Part shown: positions 7,204 to 16,043 of the stretch, piece after piece
How positions within the stretch are numbered: the stretch's first letter is position 1
Layout of the letters: each line of letters starts with the position of its first letter
From: Pseudomonas sp. MIACH
GTDB lineage: Bacteria > Pseudomonadota > Gammaproteobacteria > Pseudomonadales > Pseudomonadaceae
Reading direction: 5' to 3'
DNA length: 64,000 nucleotides
NCBI RefSeq assembly: GCF_001269925.1
Contig: NZ_LHVO01000064.1
Coordinates: 1-64,000, forward strand
Notes under the pieces: model-generated
Seen by the model: only the letters and a program-made list of their open reading frames with translations
What the model was told of the DNA's origin: nothing
Databases searched by the model: none
Made by a program: the position numbers and the translations under genes

Positions 7204-7332
7204 TCAGTCCTGGCTCTTGCTGTCGACTGGTTTTGCTTCTTTGGCCTCAGGCTGCTCTGCGCTGGCCTGCTGCGGTGTTGGCTGCTCAGTTTCGTGCAGG
7301 CTTGGGAAGGGGAGATTAGGTATCTCGTGCAT
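7204..7332 (-). CDS. 42-residue Pro/Glu-rich small protein
   Basis: ATG at 7332 follows a strong AAGGAG site. The product MHEIPNLPFPSLHETEQPTP... is acidic, rich in Pro, Gln, Glu and Lys, and predicted disordered. I do not know its function. The strong ribosome site and defined 3' stem-loop argue that it is a real gene. Confidence 0.5.
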   Translation of the reverse strand: MHEIPNLPFPSLHETEQPTPQQASAEQPEAKEAKPVDSKSQD

Positions 7333-7494
7333 CGTCGTCGCTCCTTGCAAAGTCTGTTTTTTCAATCGCAGGTGATTCCGCGCTCTCAAAAAGCCTTGGC
7401 AGGATACAGCACTGTAAATGACAAAAAGACTTTTATATGGCCGGGTGTACGAACCTTTTATCGTTTTTACGCAAGTGACAAGAGGTCACACCGT

Positions 7495-7806
7495 TCAGAA
7501 GGGCACCTTGCCCAGGATCATGTCGCGGTACATCACAAAATCCCCCAGCAGGCTGTAGAACGGGTGCTGAAAGGTCGCCGGACGGTTTTTTTCGAAGAAG
7601 AAGTGCCCGATCCAGGCAAAGCTGTAACCGGCAATCGGCACGGCCAGCAACAGCCCCAGGGAACCCCTGCCGATGGCATAGGCCAGAATGCCGATCACCA
7701 GGGTGGTGCCGATAAAGTGCAGGCGTCGGCAGGTGCTGTTGCCGTGTTCAGTCAGGTAATAGGGGTAAAACTCGGCAAAGCTATTGAATCGCTTGAGGTT
7801 TTCCAC
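7495..7806 (-). CDS. DUF962 / Mpo1-like membrane protein
   Basis: The 103-residue protein has the family motifs RLHFIGT, HFFFEKNRPATF and HPFYSLLGDFVMYRD and two to three hydrophobic segments. The yeast homologue Mpo1 is an iron-dependent dioxygenase acting on 2-hydroxy fatty acids, and its histidines are retained here. I chose the GTG at 7806 because the conserved part begins ENLKRFNSFAEFYP. A TTG at 7839 would add 11 residues without a better ribosome site. Confidence 0.75.
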   Translation of the reverse strand: MENLKRFNSFAEFYPYYLTEHGNSTCRRLHFIGTTLVIGILAYAIGRGSLGLLLAVPIAGYSFAWIGHFFFEKNRPATFQHPFYSLLGDFVMYRDMILGKVPF

Positions 7807-7968
7807 TGCGGCCGGCCCTTTGATTGTTGTGCCGCCCAACAGATGTTCGGCGGGGAGCTTATTTGAGTCTAGAGTGATCAGTGGTAACAGCCAGTGACAA
7901 TAGATGCCACTTTAGTATCCTTGGCTTTCCTGGCTGCCGTTTTAAGCCTGCTTTATTAAGAAGACGCC

Positions 7969-9027
7969 ATGAGCGAACGAACAACTTCTGCAAGCTGGGC
8001 GATGGGGATAGTCAAGGCACTGGAAATGGACGGCCTGGATTGCCGCGCCTTGTTCAAGCAACTGGGCCTGGACTACTCCGCGCTGAGTGACCCCGATGCG
8101 CGGTTCCCCCAAGACGCTATGACCCGCCTGTGGACGCGTGCGGTCGAGCTGTCGGGCAACCCGGCGATTGGCCTGAACATGGGCAAGGTGGTGCGCCCGG
8201 CGTCGTTTCATGTGGCTGGGTATGCGCTGATGTCCAGTAACACCCTGGCCGAAGGTTTTATGCGCCTGGTGCGTTACCAACGGATCATCGCTGAAAGCGC
8301 CGACTTGAGTTTTCGACTATTAGCCGAAGGTTATGCGCTGATTCTGACGGTGCATGGCGATCATCTTCCGCCGACCCGGCAAAGCGCCGAAGCCTCCCTG
8401 GCCAGTGCGTTGGCGCTGTGCGGCTGGTTGACCGGACGCACCCTGCAACCGCGCAAAGTGCTGTTGCAAGGCGAGCAACCGGCGGACCTGGCCCCTTACA
8501 AACAGGCGTTCCATGCCCCGCTGGAGTTCAATGCGGCGTATGACGCGCTGATCTTCGAGCGCGCGGACATGGACGCGCCGCTGCCCACGGCCAACGAAGC
8601 CATGGCGCTATTGCACGATCGATTTGCCGGTGAGTACCTGGCGCGCTTCTCGGAAAGCCGCGTGACCCACAAGGCCCGACAGGTGCTGTGCCGGTTGCTG
8701 CCCCAGGGCGAACCCAAGCGCGAAGTTGTGGCCCAGACCCTGCACCTGTCACAGCGCACGTTGCAGAGGCGCTTGCAGGAAGAGGGCACCAGTTTCCAGA
8801 CTCTGCTCGACGACACCCGCCGCGAATTGGCCGAACAGTACCTGGCGCAGCCGAGCATGACCCTGCTGGAAATTGCCTACCTGCTGGGCTTTGCCGACCC
8901 GAGCAACTTCTTTCGCGCGTTTCGCCGCTGGTTCGATGCCACGCCCGGCGAGTACCGGGCGCGGCTGCAGGAAGCGTCGACGGTCAGTGACGCCAGAACG
9001 CAGGAATGCACAGAACAAAGACTGTGA
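7969..9027 (+). CDS. AraC-family transcriptional regulator
   Basis: The 352-residue regulator has an N-terminal arabinose-binding-like domain (about residues 15-200) and a C-terminal AraC DNA-binding domain with two helix-turn-helices (about 240-335), including LHLSQRTLQRRLQEEG and IAYLLGFADPSNFFRAFRRWF. This architecture is shared by OruR- and virulence-type pseudomonad regulators. Its 3' end overlaps the convergent trkH by 44 bp. The effector and targets are unknown. Confidence 0.85.
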   Translation: MSERTTSASWAMGIVKALEMDGLDCRALFKQLGLDYSALSDPDARFPQDAMTRLWTRAVELSGNPAIGLNMGKVVRPASFHVAGYALMSSNTLAEGFMRLVRYQRIIAESADLSFRLLAEGYALILTVHGDHLPPTRQSAEASLASALALCGWLTGRTLQPRKVLLQGEQPADLAPYKQAFHAPLEFNAAYDALIFERADMDAPLPTANEAMALLHDRFAGEYLARFSESRVTHKARQVLCRLLPQGEPKREVVAQTLHLSQRTLQRRLQEEGTSFQTLLDDTRRELAEQYLAQPSMTLLEIAYLLGFADPSNFFRAFRRWFDATPGEYRARLQEASTVSDARTQECTEQRL

Positions 9028-10438
9028 TGATTTCCAGTCGGCCCAGCAGCATGCCCAGCGACAGGATCCACTTGGCTGCATCCGGCAGGCTGGCGAAGTT
9101 GCCGGCCGGACCGATGGTTTCCCCAAGGCCCGGGCCGACACCCGACACGGTACTGGCGGCGCCGGTAAGTGCGGTCATCCAGTCCAGGCCCAGCAGTGAC
9201 AGCGCCAGTGCAATAGCGCAGATGGTGATAGCGAAGAAAAACGAAAAGGTCAGGATCGACCGCACAATCTCTTCGTCGAGACGATGGCCGTTGTACTTCT
9301 GCTTGATCACCGCACGCGGGTGAATCAGTTGGTTCAAGTTGGCCTTGAGCAGGATATAGGCGACCTGGAAGCGGAAGATCTTGATACCGCCCGCCGTGGA
9401 GCCCGAACAGCCACCGATAAAGCCCAGGTAGAAGAACAGCATCAGTGAGAAATTGCCCCACAGGCTGTAGTCCCCGAGTGCAAAACCAGTCGTCGTCACC
9501 ACCGAGGTGACGTTCAACGCTACATGGCGCAACGCATCCAGCCAGTGCAGGTTGGTGGTCCACCAGTACCAGGTGCCGAGCACCAGCCAGGTCACGACCA
9601 GCAAACCGAGCAGACCCTGCACCTGCTGGTCTTTGATCAGCGCCCGGCGGTTGCCACGCAGCGTGGCCACATACAGGGTGAACGGCAAGCTGCCGAGGAT
9701 CATCACCACCACTGCAACCCAGTGCACTGCCGGTTGTTTCCAGTGCGCCAGGGACTCGTCGGAGGTGGAGAATCCACCGGTGGAAATCGCCGACATTGCG
9801 TGGTTGATCGCATCGAACAAGCCCATGCCGGCCCACCAGAAGGCCAGGCTGCCGAGGATGGTGATCCCGACGTAGGCCGCCACGATCAGCCGCGCCACCA
9901 TGTGCGAGCGGGGCATGACTTTTTCCGAGCGGTCCGAGGATTCGGTCTGGAACAGGCGCATGCCACCAATGCGCAGCAGCGGCAGGATCGCCACCGCCAT
10001 GCCGATAAAGCCGATGCCGCCGAGCCAGTGCAGCAGCGAGCGCCATATCAAAATGCCCGGTGACATGTTGTCCAACCCGCTCAGCACCGTTGATCCGGTG
10101 GCGGTGATGCCGGACATGCTTTCGAAAAACGAGTCGGTGTAGCTGATGTGCTGGGTCAGCAAGAACGGCAGCGCAGCGAACACGCACACCACTACCCAAC
10201 TCGTTACGGTAAGCAGGTACATGTCCCGCGGGCGCAGGTGCACATGCTCGGGGCGACCGGGGATGACCAGGGCCAGGCCGGCGACAAAGGTGATCAAGCT
10301 GGCCCACAGGAATGAGGGCAGATCGCGGGTGCGTTCGAAAATCACCAGCGTGGCCATGGGCACGACCATGGCGATCGCGAGGGTGATCAGGAAGATGCCG
10401 ATGATGAAACCGATGATGCGGAGAGTCGGCAACGCCAT
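8984..10438 (-). CDS. trkH: Trk potassium uptake protein TrkH
   Basis: The 484-residue inner-membrane protein is the K+-translocating subunit of the Trk system. It has the four pore-loop glycine motifs expected (SGITATGSTVLSG, SAISTGGFSTSD, TTTGFALGDYS, TVSGVGPGLGETIG) and ends with LEIITVFVL. Length agrees with TrkH (483 in E. coli). It should partner with TrkA, which is encoded elsewhere. Its 3' end overlaps the araC-type gene. Confidence 0.93.
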   Translation of the reverse strand: MALPTLRIIGFIIGIFLITLAIAMVVPMATLVIFERTRDLPSFLWASLITFVAGLALVIPGRPEHVHLRPRDMYLLTVTSWVVVCVFAALPFLLTQHISYTDSFFESMSGITATGSTVLSGLDNMSPGILIWRSLLHWLGGIGFIGMAVAILPLLRIGGMRLFQTESSDRSEKVMPRSHMVARLIVAAYVGITILGSLAFWWAGMGLFDAINHAMSAISTGGFSTSDESLAHWKQPAVHWVAVVVMILGSLPFTLYVATLRGNRRALIKDQQVQGLLGLLVVTWLVLGTWYWWTTNLHWLDALRHVALNVTSVVTTTGFALGDYSLWGNFSLMLFFYLGFIGGCSGSTAGGIKIFRFQVAYILLKANLNQLIHPRAVIKQKYNGHRLDEEIVRSILTFSFFFAITICAIALALSLLGLDWMTALTGAASTVSGVGPGLGETIGPAGNFASLPDAAKWILSLGMLLGRLEIITVFVLCIPAFWRH

Positions 10439-10539
10439 GAAGTTCGCTCGGGATAGGGCAGAGGCGCCATTCTACCTGGGGGGCAGGGCATGTAAACCGG
10501 GCCTTGAAAGCGACGCAAATCAAATGTGGGAGGGGGGGT

Positions 10540-10565
10540 AAAAAAAAGGCGACCCGAAGGTCGCC
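10540..10565 (-). terminator. Rho-independent terminator of the imelysin gene
   Basis: On the minus strand GGCGACC-TTCG-GGTCGCC is followed by a run of eight T, with the stem starting 20 bp past the stop codon. Confidence 0.9.
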
Positions 10566-10584
10566 TCATTCAACGCGGCACGGA

Positions 10585-11928
10585 TCAGAACTCGTGATCA
10601 GCGTTATCCGGGTTCAGGTCGCTGATGCCGAGCTTACCGGCAGCGGCTTCGATCGAACCGGTCTGCTTGACCAGGGCGGCGATGGCGTCACGCACGATCT
10701 GGTTGCCCGCCTCGTTACCGGCCGCGATCAGTTGGTCGTAGTGTTCACCCTTCGCGGCGTGATCAACCATGACCTGGATCTTCGCTTCGGTCGCTGCCAG
10801 GTCCGCTTTCAGTGCGGTATCGGCAGCCGGATCGGCCTTGGCCACCAGGGAGGACAGGCTGGCGCCGGTCATTTTGGTGCCGTCGACGCGGGTGTACTCG
10901 CCCAGGTAGACGTTGCGGATGCCCTTGGCGTCGTAGAAGTGCGAGTAGTGGGTGTTGTCACTGAAGCAGTCCTGTTCGTCTTCCGGCGAGTTGGCTTCCA
11001 GGGAAACCTTCATGCGCTCACCGGCCAGTTCGCCCAGGGACAGGCTGCCCATGCCGAACAACATTTTGCGCAGGCCGTCGGTGGCAGGTTCTGCCTCCAG
11101 GGTGGCGCGGTAGTTGTCTTCGGCGTTGGGTTTCCAGTTGCCGACCATTTCCTGCAGGTCGCTGACCAGCAGTTGGGTCACGGCGCTCAGGTAGGCACGG
11201 CGGCGCTCGTTGTGGCCGCCGGTTGCGCCGTCGCCGGTCAGGTAGTCCGACGCAGGACGGTTGCCGGCGCCTGGGCCGGTGCCGTTCAGGTCCTGGCCCC
11301 AGAGCAGGAATTCGATGGCGTGGTAGCCGGTGGCGACGTTGGCTTCGGAACCGCCCAGCTCATTGAGGCTGGCGAGTTTTTCCGGGGTGATGTCCTTGAC
11401 GTCGACCTTGTCTTCGCCGATCTGAACTTCGGTATTGGCGATGATGTTGGCGTTAGCGCCTGGGTTACCCAAGGCGTGCTCGTAGGATTTGTCGACGTAG
11501 TCGATCAGGCCTTCGTCCAGGGGCCAGGCGTTAACCTGACCTTCCCAGTCGTCAATGATGGTGTTGCCGAAGCGAAACACTTCGCTCTGCAGGTACGGCA
11601 CACGAGCGGCAATCCAGGCGGTGCGTGCGGCTTTCAGGGTTTCGTCGTTCGGCTTGGCGAGGAACGCGTCGATCGCGGTTTGCAGGGTTTTCGCCGTGGA
11701 CTCGGCATCGCTGTAGACCGCGAAGACCATGTCTGCGTAATGCGCGACCACGGCCTTGGCAGCGGCTTCGTCGACCTGGCCGGCAGGGGTGGCAGCCGCT
11801 GGAGCGGTAGTGCTGGCAGCCGGGGTCGGCGCCTGGTTGGCTGCGGCCTTGTCTTTACCTTCGCCGCAACCGGCGAGAGAAATGGCAATGGCCAGCAGAC
11901 TGGCGGTGGCCAGGGGCATACGAATCAT
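10585..11928 (-). CDS. icmP: Imelysin-family lipoprotein (IcmP/IrpA-like)
   Basis: The 447-residue protein has a lipoprotein signal (LLAIAISLAGC, lipid-anchored Cys near residue 21), then an Ala/Pro-rich linker and the imelysin domain. The family motif GxHxxE is present as GYHAIEFLLWGQD. P. aeruginosa PA4370 (IcmP) is the likely orthologue, and the neighbours bifA and sodB are syntenic. Imelysins are periplasmic iron-responsive proteins; a protease activity was claimed for IcmP but is not obvious from sequence. The ATG at 11928 was chosen for its AGGAT site and complete signal peptide. A weak dyad at 11988-12006 upstream is not a convincing Fur box. Confidence 0.85.
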   Translation of the reverse strand: MIRMPLATASLLAIAISLAGCGEGKDKAAANQAPTPAASTTAPAAATPAGQVDEAAAKAVVAHYADMVFAVYSDAESTAKTLQTAIDAFLAKPNDETLKAARTAWIAARVPYLQSEVFRFGNTIIDDWEGQVNAWPLDEGLIDYVDKSYEHALGNPGANANIIANTEVQIGEDKVDVKDITPEKLASLNELGGSEANVATGYHAIEFLLWGQDLNGTGPGAGNRPASDYLTGDGATGGHNERRRAYLSAVTQLLVSDLQEMVGNWKPNAEDNYRATLEAEPATDGLRKMLFGMGSLSLGELAGERMKVSLEANSPEDEQDCFSDNTHYSHFYDAKGIRNVYLGEYTRVDGTKMTGASLSSLVAKADPAADTALKADLAATEAKIQVMVDHAAKGEHYDQLIAAGNEAGNQIVRDAIAALVKQTGSIEAAAGKLGISDLNPDNADHEF

Positions 11929-12054
11929 GGCGAACATCCTGCTTCGGTTGTTGATGGGCGCGCGGGGGTCGCGCAAAACTGCGACATAATGCGAAAGATT
12001 TGCATTTTGTGTAAAGGGTTATGCGCGGGAAATATTCAGTTTCGTTTTGCCCGA

Positions 12055-14106
12055 TCAGAGAATCGCCGCGCTATTGCGCTCGGCCTGCTTCAAAAATGCC
12101 GCCAGCTCCCGCGCCGGCAAGGGTTTGCTGTAGTAGTAGCCCTGACCTTCATGGCAGCCCTCGGAGATGATGTAAGCCTCCTGCTCTGCGGTTTCCACGC
12201 CTTCTGCGATGACCTGCATGCCCAGGCTTTTGCCCAGTTGGATAATCGCGCGAACGATGGTGGCGTCGTCATCGTCGTCCAGCAGGTCCTGGACGAAGCT
12301 CTTGTCGATCTTGATCTTATCCAGCGGCAGGCTTTTCAAATAACTCAAGGATGAGTAACCGGTGCCGAAGTCATCGATGGCGATCAACGCCCCGGAGCGG
12401 CGCAGGCTCAACAGGTGTTGGGCGGCGGTGCTGATGTCTTCCATCAGGCCGGTCTCGGTGACTTCCAGTTCCAGGCTGCGCGGCGGCAGGCGGTAGATCT
12501 GCATCAGGTTGTTGACCACCCGTGGCAACTCGGTGTGGTGCAACTGTACGGTGGACAGGTTGACCGCCATGCGCAGTTCGGTGAAGCCCTGGTCATGCCA
12601 TTCACGCAGTTGTCGGCAGGCCTGGTCCAGTACCCACTCGCCAATCGGGATAATGGTGCCGTTCTGTTCGGCCAGCGGGATAAACAGGTCCGGCGGCACC
12701 AGGCCGTGCTCCGGGTGCTGCCAGCGGATCAGGGCTTCCACGCCCACCACGCGTTGGTCGCGATAGCTGATCTGCGGCTGATAGACCAGGTGAAACTGGC
12801 TGCGGCCCAGGGCGTCGCGCAGGTCTTTTTCCAGTTCACGGCGGCGGCGCATTTCGCTGTCGACGCTGGCGATATAGAACTGATAGCGGTTGCGTGAGCG
12901 GCTTTTGGCCAGGGTCATGGTCTGTTCGGCTTTTTGCAGCAGCTTCTCGGTGCTGTCGCCGTCTTCAGGAAACAAGGTGATGCCGATGGTGGCGCGCAGG
13001 TGAATTTCCTCGTGGTCGAGGGCGAACTCTGCCTCCAGGTCGTCGAGGATACTTTGCGCCAGTTCGGCCGCTTCGTAGGGCTGGTCGATATCGGCCTGTA
13101 CCAGCGCGAATTGGTCGCCACCCAGGCGGGCGAGGGCGCCGAGGCGGCCGCTGTGGGCGCGCAGGCGGTCGGCCAGGGCCAGCAACAATTTGTCGCCGGC
13201 CTGGTAGGTGAACTGTTCGTTGACGCTTTTAAAGTCATCCAGCCCCACGCATAACACCGCTACGCGGCGCTGGCGGCGGCCAGCGTCGATAAGGATCTTG
13301 TCCAGTTGCTCCTGCAGTTTCTGCCGGTTTGGCAGACCGGTGAGGAAATCGTATTGGGCCATGCGCAGCAGGCTGGATTCCGCCTCATGGCGCAGGTGCG
13401 TATTGCGCTCGATGGACTCCAGCAACTGGTTGGCGGTATTGATCCACAACCCCAGTTCGTTGCGCTCGTGGCCCTTGAGCTGCGGGATCTTGTGTTCGCT
13501 GGGGCGGTCCGGGTTGATCGAGGTCAGATGCTCGATAATCCGTGACAGCGGCTTGGTCAGCAGCCAGTGGTAGACCAGGTACAGCACCAGGCCCATGGCG
13601 AGGGCCCGCAGTACGCCGGAAATGAAGATGATCACCGAATTGACGATAAATCCCTGACCGTAGGTGGCGGTGTCGAGGGTGATACTCAGGTCGCCGTAAT
13701 ACTCGCTGTAGGGGCCTTTGCCGACCAATGCGGTGGTAAACGTGCGTTCCTGGCCAAGAATCAGGTCGGTCAGCCAGCGGCTGGGGGATTGCTGCAAGGT
13801 GCGGCTTTTCTCCGCCAGCATGGTTTCGTTGGGATGCCCGATGGATGCCATGCGCACCGCATCGTCCTGAAACAGCCCTTCGATCACCTGCATGCCCATT
13901 TCACGGTCCAGGCTGTAGACGGCCTGGGTCGAGGGGTCGCGAAACATATCCAGAATGCGCTGGGCATCGCCAGCCACGGCCTGGCGTGTCTTGTAGGCAT
14001 CGAAAACGATCTGCGCCACGCTCAGCGCCACGCCCACGATCAACGCCGACAGGAGCACAACCCGTAGCAACTTCACCGACAAGCTGTTCTTGAGTTCCAG
14101 CTTCAA
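12055..14106 (-). CDS. bifA: Cyclic-di-GMP phosphodiesterase BifA (GGDEF-EAL)
   Basis: The 683-residue inner-membrane protein has spans near residues 13-33 and 153-182 around a periplasmic sensor, a HAMP-like linker, then GGDEF (about 250-410) and EAL (about 425-675) domains. The GGDEF site is degenerate, GGDQF at 329-333, as in P. aeruginosa BifA, whereas the EAL site is intact (EALIRW at 457, DDFGTGYSSLSYL). It is thus expected to degrade c-di-GMP, promoting motility over biofilm. Length (687 in P. aeruginosa) and synteny with sodB and icmP support the name. Confidence 0.92.
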   Translation of the reverse strand: MKLELKNSLSVKLLRVVLLSALIVGVALSVAQIVFDAYKTRQAVAGDAQRILDMFRDPSTQAVYSLDREMGMQVIEGLFQDDAVRMASIGHPNETMLAEKSRTLQQSPSRWLTDLILGQERTFTTALVGKGPYSEYYGDLSITLDTATYGQGFIVNSVIIFISGVLRALAMGLVLYLVYHWLLTKPLSRIIEHLTSINPDRPSEHKIPQLKGHERNELGLWINTANQLLESIERNTHLRHEAESSLLRMAQYDFLTGLPNRQKLQEQLDKILIDAGRRQRRVAVLCVGLDDFKSVNEQFTYQAGDKLLLALADRLRAHSGRLGALARLGGDQFALVQADIDQPYEAAELAQSILDDLEAEFALDHEEIHLRATIGITLFPEDGDSTEKLLQKAEQTMTLAKSRSRNRYQFYIASVDSEMRRRRELEKDLRDALGRSQFHLVYQPQISYRDQRVVGVEALIRWQHPEHGLVPPDLFIPLAEQNGTIIPIGEWVLDQACRQLREWHDQGFTELRMAVNLSTVQLHHTELPRVVNNLMQIYRLPPRSLELEVTETGLMEDISTAAQHLLSLRRSGALIAIDDFGTGYSSLSYLKSLPLDKIKIDKSFVQDLLDDDDDATIVRAIIQLGKSLGMQVIAEGVETAEQEAYIISEGCHEGQGYYYSKPLPARELAAFLKQAERNSAAIL

Positions 14107-14304
14107 AGGGGCATTCCTTGTCTCATGCGGGTGGCCTTCAATATGCCATGAGTATTGGCAATCTAGTGATGGCAGTCAAAGGGACATTGGGGCAAAAGCT
14201 CAATTGACGCTTTGGCTTGACCGGCATTGAGGCGCGCCAACGCAGGTCGGTACCTGGCAGGTGCGAATAGAGAGTGGGCGTACTGCGCAAATATTGACGG
14301 GAGC

Positions 14305-14328
14305 GAAGGCGGAGCAGGCCCCGCCTTC
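14305..14328 (-). terminator. Stem-loop after the 55-residue gene
   Basis: GAAGGCGG and CCGCCTTC form an 8-bp stem with an 8-base loop, 16 bp past the stop codon of the small gene. No U-run follows, so termination may be weak. Confidence 0.4.
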
Positions 14329-14343
14329 TGTCAGGAGGCGATA

Positions 14344-14511
14344 TTAAAAATTAAACGGACCCAGCGGTTTTGGCACTTCTCCTGCGACCTTTTTGACGGC
14401 ATCTGTTGTATCCATGACTTTGCTTGCCAGATCCGCTGCACCTTTTGCTATATCCATACCGGTACCAAGAAGCTTCGCTGCCATTGGAATTGCACTCAAT
14501 AACGGAATCAT
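14344..14511 (-). CDS. 55-residue peptide under a HrpL box
   Basis: ATG at 14511 has a GGTGGAG ribosome site 7 bases upstream. The product starts MIPLLSAIPMAAKLLGTG, continues with an alternating Ala/Lys/Asp helix (AKGAADLASKVMDTTDAVKKV) and ends GPFNF. It has no cysteine and looks like an amphipathic helix. The coding GC content is clearly lower than in the flanking bifA and sodB. A near-consensus hrp box lies 46 bp upstream, so I infer a type III secretion substrate, pilus accessory or harpin-like peptide. The family is not recognised, and it is inserted into a block that is otherwise core and syntenic. Confidence 0.6.
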   Translation of the reverse strand: MIPLLSAIPMAAKLLGTGMDIAKGAADLASKVMDTTDAVKKVAGEVPKPLGPFNF

Positions 14512-14556
14512 CGTAATTCTCCACCTTTAGTTGAGAGGTTTATCCCTCCGGCAATT

Positions 14557-14585
14557 TGAGTGGGGAATTATTACCGTTGAGTTCC
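14557..14585 (-). promoter_or_regulatory. HrpL-type (hrp box) promoter
   Basis: On the minus strand GGAACT, exactly 16 bases, then CCACTCA. This fits GGAACY-N16-CCACNNA at every fixed position, and the CA after GGAACT also fits the extended consensus (NA). It lies 46 bp before the ATG of the 55-residue gene. Confidence 0.75.
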
Positions 14586-14615
14586 AATAGTCCGACTGCC
14601 TTGGGGACAGTACCC

Positions 14616-14640
14616 AAAAAAAGCCCGGCAATCGCCGGGC
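14616..14640 (-). terminator. Rho-independent terminator of sodB
   Basis: On the minus strand GCCCGGC-GATT-GCCGGGC is followed by TTTTTTT, 21 bp past the sodB stop codon. Confidence 0.92.
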
Positions 14641-14661
14641 TCTTTCTACTGCAAGGGGGGC

Positions 14662-15258
14662 TTAGGCAGTGAAGGTCTTGCCTTCGAACTGCTCAGCCAC
14701 GAACTTCCAGTTGACCAGGTTCCAGAACGCTTCCACATACTTTGGACGCACGTTGCGGTAGTCGATGTAGTAGGCGTGTTCCCACACGTCGCAGGTCAGC
14801 AGCGGGGTGTCGCCGCTGGTCAGCGGGTTGCCGGCGCCGATGGTGCTGGCCAGGGCCAGGGAACCGTCAGCCTTTTTCACCAGCCAGCCCCAACCGGAAC
14901 CGAAGGTACCGACGGACGTCTTGGTGAATTCTTCCTTGAACTTGTCGAACGAACCGAACGCAGCGTTGATGGCTTCAGCCAGTGCGCCGGTCGGTTGGCC
15001 GCCGGCGTTTGGCGCCAGGCAGTTCCAGTAGAAGGTGTGGTTCCAGACCTGAGCGGCGTTGTTGAAGATGCCGCCCGAAGAGGATTTAACGATCTCTTCC
15101 AGGGTCTTGCCTTCGAACTCGGTGCCAGGCACCAGGTTGTTCAGGTTCACGACATAGGTGTTGTGGTGCTTGTCGTGGTGGAACTCCAAGGTTTCCTTGG
15201 AGATATGCGGCTGCAGGGCATCGTGTGCGTAGGGCAGCGGCGGCAATTCGAAAGCCAT
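14662..15258 (-). CDS. sodB: Iron superoxide dismutase
   Basis: The 198-residue cytosolic enzyme converts superoxide to peroxide and oxygen. Metal ligands are visible: His in EFHHDKHHNTYV (about 27), His in NHTFYWNC (about 79), and Asp and His in DVWEHAYYIDY (about 162 and 166). AQVWNHTFYWN with the GSGWGWL context is of the Fe type. ATG at 15258 begins the conserved MAFELPPLPYA. Its order next to bifA is the same as in P. aeruginosa (PA4366/PA4367). Confidence 0.96.
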   Translation of the reverse strand: MAFELPPLPYAHDALQPHISKETLEFHHDKHHNTYVVNLNNLVPGTEFEGKTLEEIVKSSSGGIFNNAAQVWNHTFYWNCLAPNAGGQPTGALAEAINAAFGSFDKFKEEFTKTSVGTFGSGWGWLVKKADGSLALASTIGAGNPLTSGDTPLLTCDVWEHAYYIDYRNVRPKYVEAFWNLVNWKFVAEQFEGKTFTA

Positions 15259-15435
15259 GATGATTCTCCTAATCAGGTCAGTTGCGGTGAGCGCAAGGCC
15301 GATCACGGGCGGCCAAACAAGCGCCGGGGAGTTTGTACTCTTTGCGGCGCAGGGGCAGGATCATAGCACCGGGGGTGCGGCAAAACCACGCAACAACTGT
15401 GTGGGATAGAGGTTCCAGAGCCTTTTGGAATAAGT

Positions 15436-16038
15436 TCACGGCGCGCTTATTAATTGATAGGCCACGCTGAACATCATCACCGCTACCAACAGGTCCAACA
15501 GGCGCCATGTCGTCGGGCGTGCCAGCCACGGCGCCAACCAGGCTGCGCCGAGTGCCAGGGTGGCGAACCACAGGAACGATGCACTCGCGGCCCCGGCCAC
15601 GTAGGCGCCGGGTTCGGTCTGTTGCGCCCCCAGTGAGCCGATCAGCAGAACAGTGTCCAGGTACACATGAGGATTGAGCAACGTTACCGCCAATGCGCTG
15701 AGCAACACGGCGCGCAATGAACGGACCTTGAGGTTGCCTCCTTGCTCCAGGCTCTGTGTCGAAAACGCCCGGCGCAACGCCAGGGTGCCGTACCACAACA
15801 GGAACGCCGCGCCGCCCCAGCGGGCAATTGCCAGCAGCAACGGGTTTTGCGCCAGCACCGTGGCCAGGCCGAATACCCCGGCCGCCACGAGCAAGGCGTC
15901 ACACACCACGCACAACGCCGCCACCGGCAGGTGATGTTCACGGCGCAGGCTTTGCGCCAATACAAAGGCGTTTTGCGTGCCGATGGCCATGATCAACCCC
16001 AGGGCCACCAATAGTCCGTTCAGATAACTTTGCCACAT
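15436..16038 (-). CDS. argO: LysE/ArgO-family amino acid exporter
   Basis: The 200-residue protein has five to six hydrophobic spans and the family motif GTQNAFVLAQSLRR near residue 20, plus NPHVYLDTVLLIG. It should export basic amino acids such as arginine or lysine. The ATG at 16038 has GGAG 9 bases upstream; the alternative ATG at 16044 overlaps the stop of the preceding gene. Divergent argP, separated by the ACT gene, is the expected regulator. Confidence 0.85.
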   Translation of the reverse strand: MWQSYLNGLLVALGLIMAIGTQNAFVLAQSLRREHHLPVAALCVVCDALLVAAGVFGLATVLAQNPLLLAIARWGGAAFLLWYGTLALRRAFSTQSLEQGGNLKVRSLRAVLLSALAVTLLNPHVYLDTVLLIGSLGAQQTEPGAYVAGAASASFLWFATLALGAAWLAPWLARPTTWRLLDLLVAVMMFSVAYQLISAP

Positions 16039-16043
16039 AACCA

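Noticed and set aside
8877..10523. 548-residue frame antisense in phase to trkH
   Set aside because: Arg/His/Pro-rich shadow of trkH in another frame, with no ribosome site and no recognisable domain.
11988..12006. AATGCGAAAGATTTGCATT dyad as a Fur box for the imelysin gene
   Set aside because: It is a dyad of Fur-box size but agrees poorly with the GATAATGATAATCATTATC consensus.
10504..12354. 616-residue plus-strand frame opposite imelysin and bifA
   Set aside because: Val/Gly/Gln/Asp-biased antisense reading of two well supported genes.
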